From positions 806,001 through 870,000 of the forward strand of contig JADJPE010000005.1 of NCBI GenBank assembly GCA_016713425.1: a stretch of 64,000 nucleotides of DNA, in the 5' to 3' direction. The DNA comes from Deltaproteobacteria bacterium. GTDB taxonomy: Bacteria; Myxococcota; Kuafuiibacteriia; Kuafuiibacteriales; Kuafuiibacteriaceae. This document shows positions 54,713 through 61,600 of the stretch, piece after piece. Made by a program: the position numbers and the translations under genes. Under the pieces are notes generated by a model. It was not told the origin of the DNA. It did no database searches and saw only the letters and a program-made list of their open reading frames with translations. Numbering within the stretch: the first letter of the stretch is position 1; every line of letters begins with the position of its first letter.

Positions 54713-55231
54713 TCAGTTCGCGTGTGAATTTCCCCTTGGCACGAGAACCCCGACCGTGAGCCTTTTCTCGATGGGTGGGAGTTCTGGTGCGGTTGCTTCG
54801 ACAAGGATCTGAACCTCGACGATCTGGCCGTAGTGCCCGTCGACCGATGAACCGACAGCCGACTGCGAGAGCTGGCCAAGACGGATGCCGACGCGCACGC
54901 GGAAAGCGCCTGCGAGCGGGCCGGTGACCGGATAAGCGCTCGGAGGCACGAAGTCGTGCCCAGGCGTTAGGTCATTGAAAATATCCCAGTTGGCGGTCGG
55001 GTCGAGCAAGACCGCCGGATCCTCGGTGGCAATCTTCGCCATCGCGGCGTTCAGGCCGTGATCGAGCGCGCCGTCCATCTCGACGGTCGCGCGCACCAAC
55101 CTCGATTCCTTCATACCGAAAGCCGTGTCGCGTAAGGACAGGCCTACGCCGATCACGAGCAGCGCGAGCAGAATCAATACCGCGTGAAGAATGTAGCCCG
55201 CACGATCTGCGATCCTTTGAGAACGATCCAT
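54713..55231 (-). CDS. PilX-like minor pilin assembly protein
   Basis: A 172-residue protein (ATG 55231). An N-terminal membrane helix (HAVLILLALLVIGVGLSL) is followed by DTAFGMKESRLVRATVEMD, which matches the PilX pattern (LIxLALLxxxGxxxLRxTxxxxxMAxNxR). The rest is a periplasmic beta domain. PilX-type pseudopilins initiate the pilus tip with PilY1, whose gene follows by 105 bp. No PilV, PilW or FimT gene is adjacent. Confidence 0.7.
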   Translation of the reverse strand: MDRSQRIADRAGYILHAVLILLALLVIGVGLSLRDTAFGMKESRLVRATVEMDGALDHGLNAAMAKIATEDPAVLLDPTANWDIFNDLTPGHDFVPPSAYPVTGPLAGAFRVRVGIRLGQLSQSAVGSSVDGHYGQIVEVQILVEATAPELPPIEKRLTVGVLVPRGNSHAN

Positions 55232-55381
55232 AGAGAGTCGCCAGCGCCGTCTCGACAACACCAGGTTCGCACGGCTCCTCCCCAATCTTCTATGCGCCGC
55301 TGTGCCCAGCCGTATCCGCAAGAACCAGATGGACCTACATGATTGACCGGCCAACGGTCTGGAACCGCGCGCACGGAAATC

Positions 55382-56674
55382 TCAGGTACTTGAGTCGCCG
55401 TGGTATCGAATCCAGAGATAGCCGATCGCAAAAACACTCTGAAGGACGATGCAGACGACGCTCATCGCCACCAACCACAGCCGCGGTCGCGAAGAGGCCG
55501 GCACCTCGTCACCAAGGACCGCACGGTGATTGAGCAGTGAGAGCAGAGGCGCGGTCAGAAAAGAGAGCGTCGTCGCCACATCGATCATCGCCTTGAGCGA
55601 CTGGAGGAAGAGCGCCAAGACCAACACTGCGACCAGCCCAAGAACAACGAGGCTCGCCCAGTACACTCGACGGCCTCGCGCTTCATCGAGCTCGAACACC
55701 GCGGGATCCTCAGGCCGGCGAAGACGCGCCTCGAACGTCGAGAGCGCACGCGGAAATCCGTCGAGAACCGTCAACGTCGTCGACAACATCACGGCGAATG
55801 CAGACACGCTCACGATGGGACCAGCCCAGGATCCGAGCGTCTCCGTGTAAAGGCGAATCACGAGCGAGGCAAACGCTCCCGCCTGGTCGGGGATCGGCAC
55901 GTTTGACCCAAAAAGTACGCCGGCACCCATGAGGACGAAACAGAGCGCGAGCGCGGCCGTGCCCACGTATCCGATATGAAAGTCGAGCGTCGCTTCCTTC
56001 AGCGTCGGACGATGTTGAGTGTCCTGTCCACGGGCCAACGTCCAAAGCGAATGCCACACGGAAACATCGATCGCGGACGGCATCCACCCGATGAGCGCGG
56101 CGACGAAGACAATCGTCGTCGCGTTCCATTCAATGGACAGTGGAACGATCGCGAGCGAGCTCCAATCGACACGCGGCAAGACGAGTATCGTCGCGGCCAA
56201 GGTCGAAACGGTGAGTACGGCCACCAAGACCTTCGTGACGCGGTCCAAGACACGATAATGTCCGGCGGCAAGCATGAGACCACACGCAGCGATGAGGAGC
56301 CCCGAGGTCACGACCGGGCCAACGGGCAGCTTGAACGTGGCGATGGCGAGGCCAGCCGTCACCACCGTAACCCCCGCCTGGATCGTGAACATCGTCGCGA
56401 GCGTGAGCATCCCATAGAGCAGAAGCGCCCAGCGGCCACGGCGACGGTAGCCTTCGAGGAGGGACATCCCAGTCGCGGCCGCGTAGTGCGGACCGAATCG
56501 AAACGCAGGATACTTGATGACGTTCGCCGCGATCACCACGCCGACCAGTGCGAGGCCGTAGCCTGCGCCCGCACGCGTCGATTGGACGAGATGCGAGACC
56601 CCCACCGCGGCTGCTGCGAACAGAAGGCCTGGACCGAGCGACTTGAGCCAATGAGCGTCAGGACGCTTGCGCAT
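55382..56674 (-). CDS. Nramp-family transporter lacking canonical metal motifs
   Basis: A 430-residue membrane protein with about 11 helices. The start KSLGPGLLFAAAAVGVSHLV has the Nramp TM1 GPGL(L/F) pattern, but the usual DPGN in the unwound helix is replaced by VGVSH. In TM6 the usual MPHN(V/L) is replaced by WMPSAIDV. The rest (IAANVIKYPAF and FALSTTLTVLDG) fits the family. DPGN and MPH hold the divalent metal in canonical carriers, so substrate may differ. Stands alone; the downstream PilX gene is 150 bp away. Confidence 0.7.
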   Translation of the reverse strand: MRKRPDAHWLKSLGPGLLFAAAAVGVSHLVQSTRAGAGYGLALVGVVIAANVIKYPAFRFGPHYAAATGMSLLEGYRRRGRWALLLYGMLTLATMFTIQAGVTVVTAGLAIATFKLPVGPVVTSGLLIAACGLMLAAGHYRVLDRVTKVLVAVLTVSTLAATILVLPRVDWSSLAIVPLSIEWNATTIVFVAALIGWMPSAIDVSVWHSLWTLARGQDTQHRPTLKEATLDFHIGYVGTAALALCFVLMGAGVLFGSNVPIPDQAGAFASLVIRLYTETLGSWAGPIVSVSAFAVMLSTTLTVLDGFPRALSTFEARLRRPEDPAVFELDEARGRRVYWASLVVLGLVAVLVLALFLQSLKAMIDVATTLSFLTAPLLSLLNHRAVLGDEVPASSRPRLWLVAMSVVCIVLQSVFAIGYLWIRYHGDSST

Positions 56675-56804
56675 GTCAGTCCATGGCCTGTCGGCGAGCG
56701 CGTGTCAAAACATCTCAGGGCCATGCTCGGTCACGGTGGCCCGTCCCGCCGAGTCCTTCATTCGGAGTCGCGTCTTCAGGTTCGGAGCCTTCGGGTCGCG
56801 AAGC

Positions 56805-57524
56805 TCAGGCGCCTTGCGCGGCCGCAATCGTCGCAAGCACGGCGTCGGGTCGCTCGCCGATCACCTCGTGATGTGAGACGACGATCCGAACCAGCCCTGG
56901 CGTCTTCGCGAGGTCCGCGAGTCCCTTCGCAAAGGCGCGCCGGTCCTTCACCAAGAACAGGCGAGCGATGCGCGAGACCCGCGGTGCTCCGGTCGACTGC
57001 GTCACGTATCGCAAAACGAAGCCCTCGAACCCGGGCACGTGCGGCGCGTTGAAGATCGCATCGTTGAAGACGAGCGTGACGCGGCTCTGATGCCGCACAA
57101 TAAGCACGCCTTCGCGGTCCTGCGTACCTGACAAGTGCTGGAGCGCGACGTCGGGATCCGAGGGGTACGCATCGAAGGTATGATCCACCGGTACCACCTT
57201 GGCGACCGCGCGGACCGCGGATCGCGGGCAAACGACCTTGGCGTTCGGATACCGATCCTTGTAGACGCGGGCGTCGAGCCGATGAAAGCGATTCGGAATC
57301 ACCAGGAATGCAACCGGTCCCTCGTGGTCGAGTCTCGCCATGCATTCCTCATCCAGCGCGATCGCACTGTGCACCACGAGGCCACCGTCCGAACGCCTTG
57401 CCACGGTCATGACCCGCTTTAGAGCGTGTCCCGGCAGCGAACCTTCGACCCGCCAGAGGTTGGACTCGAGTTGCTCGAACGGACCGTGCGGCATGACCTT
57501 CCAGTGCTTGTAGGCAGTGCCCAT
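56805..57524 (-). CDS. DUF4336-like metallo-hydrolase-fold protein
   Basis: A 239-residue soluble protein from ATG 57524. The pattern LWRVEGSLPGHALKRVMTVAR, LVVHSAIALDE, VAFLVIPNRFHRLDARVYKDRYPNA, and VFNDAIFNAPH matches DUF4336, a family of the metallo-beta-lactamase superfamily fold in which metal ligands are mostly lost. It lies 130 bp upstream of the Nramp gene on the same strand. The exact role is unknown. The upstream open frame to 57569 lacks support. Confidence 0.7.
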   Translation of the reverse strand: MGTAYKHWKVMPHGPFEQLESNLWRVEGSLPGHALKRVMTVARRSDGGLVVHSAIALDEECMARLDHEGPVAFLVIPNRFHRLDARVYKDRYPNAKVVCPRSAVRAVAKVVPVDHTFDAYPSDPDVALQHLSGTQDREGVLIVRHQSRVTLVFNDAIFNAPHVPGFEGFVLRYVTQSTGAPRVSRIARLFLVKDRRAFAKGLADLAKTPGLVRIVVSHHEVIGERPDAVLATIAAAQGA

Positions 57525-57588
57525 CGCGGTCGTATTGAACGGAGGGCGCGGCGAGTCAACTCGACGCATGCGCCCGCGACGTCACGCC

Positions 57589-58203
57589 TCAGGAACAGGT
57601 CGTCAGTGGATTGCCGCAGTATTCACCCGACTCAAGCCAACCCTTGAGCTTCGACGCACTCTTGGGTCTGTCGACGATGACGAAGACGCGGGTCCCGATG
57701 CACTTCGTCACCCCGATCACTCGGTCGCCGTCCTCGAGCTGGATCGGCTTGCGACCAGGCCGCTTCAACTTTGGCAGGACAGAATCCTTGGGTGTCGCAC
57801 CCACGATCCGGCTTTGTAGGTCCACACGCACGAGCTGACCCGAAACCCAACCCGCCTTCGGCAGCTTGAGCCCCTCTTTGGCCCCCGCAACCTCCACCGA
57901 CTTGAAATGCAGCCAGCCTCGCTCAGCCGAGTTGATCGTGAGCATCACGGCGTCGACATCTTTGGTGGGCAAGACGCCAAGCGCCGGACTTCGCGTCGTC
58001 GGTTTCATGCGAACGTTCAGCCCCTTGGGATCTGGATCGGCCACATAGACCTTGACCGCACACGAGACCGGGGGGTCTGCAAGCGCCGCGGAGACCCCAA
58101 AAAACGAGGTCCCCGCGGGATCGTGGGTCGCGCGGAAGAAGGTGAAAAGGAAGAGGAAGAGGAAGAGGCGGCACGACCTGGACCCGAGGCGACATCGAAG
58201 CAT
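57589..58203 (-). CDS. Exported protein with SH3b-like region
   Basis: A 204-residue exported protein (ATG 58203). A Phe/Leu-rich stretch (LFLFLFLFTFF) from TTCCTC repeats, probably a membrane anchor or signal, precedes KVYVADPDPKGLNVRMKPTTRSPAL, an SH3b-type segment, and GWLHFKSVE. The C-terminal half repeats a short beta pattern and ends with two Cys. SH3b modules bind peptidoglycan or protein ligands. It sits between the DUF4336 gene and the esterase lipoprotein. Confidence 0.65.
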   Translation of the reverse strand: MLRCRLGSRSCRLFLFLFLFTFFRATHDPAGTSFFGVSAALADPPVSCAVKVYVADPDPKGLNVRMKPTTRSPALGVLPTKDVDAVMLTINSAERGWLHFKSVEVAGAKEGLKLPKAGWVSGQLVRVDLQSRIVGATPKDSVLPKLKRPGRKPIQLEDGDRVIGVTKCIGTRVFVIVDRPKSASKLKGWLESGEYCGNPLTTCS

Positions 58204-58304
58204 TCTTCGAGGATCACCCGCCGACACGCGACGCGCAAGCCCGCCACCGGCAGCACAGAGCAAGCAGCCGGGCCATCCTTGAAACGACTTCAAGGGCGCA
58301 GCCT

Positions 58305-59423
58305 CTACAGCGTGTGGTCGAGGAACCAATCCAACACGTCGGTTGCTCGGTTCTGAAGCGGGCAGCAGTGCCCAACGCCCGCGAGCTCCGCGTATCTCAC
58401 CTCGAAACCCAGCCGCTCAAGAAGCGCCCGGGAATCACGCGCGTTCGACAGGAGGCTGTCGCGCGTTCCGATCAGGAGATCCATCGGAATCCTTCGCGCC
58501 GCATCCTCTTCGAGGCCGTAGCCAGGCAGCGGACAGGATGCGCCCGAAACGTGGGCCGCCGCGAACATGAGCGGTCGCTCCATCGCGACACGGTAGCTCA
58601 GAAAACCACCTTGGCTGTAGCCAAGGAGGTAGATCCGATCGGGGTCGGCGCCACCGGCAGCCAACAACGCATGCGCAGCCTCGACGACGGCGATGTCCGG
58701 GTTGCGCGACGTCGGCTGCGTGTACGCGTCCCAGTCGAGGCCCTGATAGTGCCCAGACATCGCTCGCGGGAGTGCGAGCGCGACCCCACGAGCGTCGGCG
58801 CTCGCCCGCAATCCCATCGAAACGAGGAAGTTGTTCGCCGAATCACCGTTGCCATGAAGCGCCACCGCGGCCGAATCGCCAACCTTCCAGCCGTTCGGCA
58901 CGTAGACGAGGATCGCTCGGTCGAAGCCGCCGGCCTGCGCAGACACCGTGTGTGAACCCGGCACGAGTGGTTCGGCCGCGTCCGGCGGACCGCCGGTCCC
59001 GCCGTCGAGATCTACGGCATCGAAAGGCCCCGCATCGCGGCCGCGATCATCGCCCGCGTCATCGCCGGGATCGTCGCCGGCATCGTCGCTCGCATCGCCG
59101 CTCGCTTGGCTCTCAGCATCGGTCGCGTTCGCACCACCGCCGTCGACACGTGCGGAATCCAGCGCGCCCGCGTCAGCGCCCGCGTCGCGGTCTTCGGAGA
59201 CGTCGAGCAAACCTCCGTCGAGCGTCTGAACCCCTGTACTCCCCGCTTCGCCCCCAGGAAGATCCGGCGAACCAATATCGCCACGCCCACAAGCCGAAGC
59301 GAGACCCAAACCCGCCGTCAAGAGCGCGACGGCAATGGCGAGCAGGAGCCCGTCAGGGCTGCGGCCACAGACCCCTGGCTTCCGGAACCCCGGCTTCCGG
59401 AGTTCGATCGGTTCGCGTCTCAT
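58305..59423 (-). CDS. Esterase/depolymerase-type lipoprotein
   Basis: A 372-residue exported protein. A hydrophobic stretch (LLLAIAVALLTAGLGLASAC) ends in a lipobox Cys. An Asp/Ala-rich spacer is followed by an alpha/beta-hydrolase: the oxyanion region AVALHGNGDSANN, nucleophile GYSQGGF (GxSxG), a probable Asp in DLLIGTRDSLL and the His in GVGHCC. It resembles LpqC/PHB-depolymerase-like esterases. It overlaps the upstream CBM21 gene's end by about 71 bases; a later start is possible but no ATG fits. Acts at the outer membrane or cell surface. Confidence 0.78.
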   Translation of the reverse strand: MRREPIELRKPGFRKPGVCGRSPDGLLLAIAVALLTAGLGLASACGRGDIGSPDLPGGEAGSTGVQTLDGGLLDVSEDRDAGADAGALDSARVDGGGANATDAESQASGDASDDAGDDPGDDAGDDRGRDAGPFDAVDLDGGTGGPPDAAEPLVPGSHTVSAQAGGFDRAILVYVPNGWKVGDSAAVALHGNGDSANNFLVSMGLRASADARGVALALPRAMSGHYQGLDWDAYTQPTSRNPDIAVVEAAHALLAAGGADPDRIYLLGYSQGGFLSYRVAMERPLMFAAAHVSGASCPLPGYGLEEDAARRIPMDLLIGTRDSLLSNARDSRALLERLGFEVRYAELAGVGHCCPLQNRATDVLDWFLDHTL

Positions 59424-61464
59424 TCAGAAAACCGTAGCGCGCCGGAACGAATGTCACCAGCTCGGGTTGCTCGGCGAGCACGTGCACGCCACCGGGCCCC
59501 GAAGCCGCGTCTCCGCCAGCACCATCGACGCGGCGGACCAACCCGAGTGGCCATCGAAATCCGCCGAGATAGGTCTCGGAGGGGAAGTAGAACCCAGGGA
59601 TGTCGCCGCCCCCGTGCCATGCCCCCAAGATCGATCCGTCCTCGGCGAAAGCGACGAGCGTCGAATCCGGTGTCGTCACCCAGAAGACACCCTGGTCGTC
59701 GCGTGTGAGCGCCGTCGCACGCGACAGCTTACGTCCCCCAAGCGCGGTCGAGGTCGCGTCGCCGATGGGCTGCGCACTGAGGAGGGAAAACTCATCTTGA
59801 TCGTTGCGGCCGAAGCGCATCAAGACCGCCGGATAGCCGTTGCGTAGGAACCAAAGCGATGCGCCATCATGGAAGGTCGGGCCGGGCCGACCATCGAATC
59901 CATAGCCGTCCGGCGCTTCAGCGTAGTCGCTCGGATCGTCTTCCGGATAGATCGCCTCGTCGGCGTGCCCGTCGCCCAGATCGACGCGCATCACGCGCGA
60001 AGCAGGACAGCTTGCATCTGCGTACAGGGACGCTGGGGCGCACATATCGACGACGTACGCGAAGCCATCTCGCACCACCGCCTTGGCCCGATAGTGGCGA
60101 AGATACGGGTCGAGCCAAAACGTCCCGTCGACCCCACCATCAACACAGTGAACGAGACGCGTCGACGTCCAGTCGCTCATCGTCGCATACACGCCAGGGC
60201 CCAGTTCGGCGTCGAGTCCGAGCACCTGAGCATCATCCGGGAGCTCGCACACTGGGATGGGTTCGCCTTCTCCATAGCGCTCGAAACGAACGACCCTTCG
60301 GTCGACCAAGAAATAGAGGCGTCCCGCCTCGTCTTCGGTCATATCGCGCGGGCGCTGGTACTCCGGCAGTCCGCCGGGAACCCAGTGCGTCGTCGGACGC
60401 AGCGCGTTTTCAACTTCGAAACGCCGCGAGGCGATCGCGCTTTGGCCGTCCTCGAGAAGAAGCTTGAATTCCGCGGTATGCACGCCGGGCGGAAGCTCGA
60501 GCGTGGAGAAAAGGAGTCCTCCACCGTAGCCATAGCCGCTCCGCCACGGTTCGTCGTCGATGCGAACTTGGATCCCCGAGGTCGGCAGATCTGTTGTCCA
60601 CTGGCCATTCAAGTACACGATGCCGCTCACTGTTCCGTCGACCGGTGTCACGCCGAATCCGCCCGGTTCGAAATGAGGCTCGAGCCGAACGGTGTAGTTC
60701 TGAGCCTCGTTGTTGTCCCAGAACACCGACCCTCGAACCTCGTATCGGATGGCCAACTCGACGCGCGGCGGAAGCTGCGCGGCGCCATCGATTCGAAAGA
60801 CCCACCGATTCGATTCGGCGTGGTTCGCGGCGACCTCTCGCCATGATTGCCAGTCATCGTCTGAATAGCGCACGACGACACGCTTCTGGTAGGCGAGATC
60901 GAGCACGCGCACATCGCCCTCCACGACACCAAGGCCATCGACGATGTGCGCACTGACGCTTCGAAGTCGAACCGGCTTCGAAGCGGTGACCGCCCCATCG
61001 GTATGGTAGTTGTTGAATGGATCCCAATGCGACCGTCCGCCCATCTTCGCGAACACGGCGAACTCCACGTCACTGACGCTGCCGTAGCCTCGGCACGTCA
61101 CACTCCCCTCTTCGTCCAGCCCCCAGCGTTCGTACCCGTCGCCCAGGGCCGACTCGTATCGCGCATGCGAGACGTGCGAGGTCTTCCAGCCGTCCGTCGT
61201 AAACAGCACGCCGACCTCTTTGTCGTAGGCGTCGTTGCGAACCGCGATATCAACCCAGAACATGTGGCGCGTGCAGTCAGAGGGAATCGCGTAGGTCCCA
61301 AGCGAAATCACCTGCACCGGAGCGCGATCCGCCGCCAGTCCAGGTCGCGCGCCCAGAAGCAGAAATACGCAGCCCACCATGAAAACGAGCGTCAGAAACG
61401 TGCCCGGGTACGCCGCTCGAATCGCAACACCAGGCTGCCCCCTCAGGGCACTCCGATCGTTCAT
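59353..61464 (-). CDS. Secreted protein with two CBM21-like domains and a beta-propeller
   Basis: A 703-residue exported protein from ATG 61464, with GGAGGAACAAAG before it. A signal ends at LAADRA. The first CBM21-like module (about 55-150) has VGVLFTTDGWKTSHVSHARY and GGRSHWDPFNNYH; the second (about 155-260) has VVRYSDDDWQSWREV and FWDNNEAQNYTV, with the W, N and N positions of glucan-binding CBM21 domains. After a beta-sandwich, residues about 370-690 have beta-propeller repeats (RPRDMTEDEAGRLYFLV, VMRVDLGDGHADEAIY). CBM21 binds starch or glycogen, so it may bind glucan at the surface. Confidence 0.75.
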   Translation of the reverse strand: MNDRSALRGQPGVAIRAAYPGTFLTLVFMVGCVFLLLGARPGLAADRAPVQVISLGTYAIPSDCTRHMFWVDIAVRNDAYDKEVGVLFTTDGWKTSHVSHARYESALGDGYERWGLDEEGSVTCRGYGSVSDVEFAVFAKMGGRSHWDPFNNYHTDGAVTASKPVRLRSVSAHIVDGLGVVEGDVRVLDLAYQKRVVVRYSDDDWQSWREVAANHAESNRWVFRIDGAAQLPPRVELAIRYEVRGSVFWDNNEAQNYTVRLEPHFEPGGFGVTPVDGTVSGIVYLNGQWTTDLPTSGIQVRIDDEPWRSGYGYGGGLLFSTLELPPGVHTAEFKLLLEDGQSAIASRRFEVENALRPTTHWVPGGLPEYQRPRDMTEDEAGRLYFLVDRRVVRFERYGEGEPIPVCELPDDAQVLGLDAELGPGVYATMSDWTSTRLVHCVDGGVDGTFWLDPYLRHYRAKAVVRDGFAYVVDMCAPASLYADASCPASRVMRVDLGDGHADEAIYPEDDPSDYAEAPDGYGFDGRPGPTFHDGASLWFLRNGYPAVLMRFGRNDQDEFSLLSAQPIGDATSTALGGRKLSRATALTRDDQGVFWVTTPDSTLVAFAEDGSILGAWHGGGDIPGFYFPSETYLGGFRWPLGLVRRVDGAGGDAASGPGGVHVLAEQPELVTFVPARYGFLNETRTDRTPEAGVPEARGLWPQP

Positions 61465-61600
61465 CTTTGTTCCTCCTCCGGACCCCAAAGACATCGCGCG
61501 AGGCGCGGGTGCCAATCCCTCGGATGTCGTACCACTGAGACCGAGAGGCCGAACGAATTAGGCGTCGAGCCACGCCCAATTCCGAGGTAGCATCGTGGGC

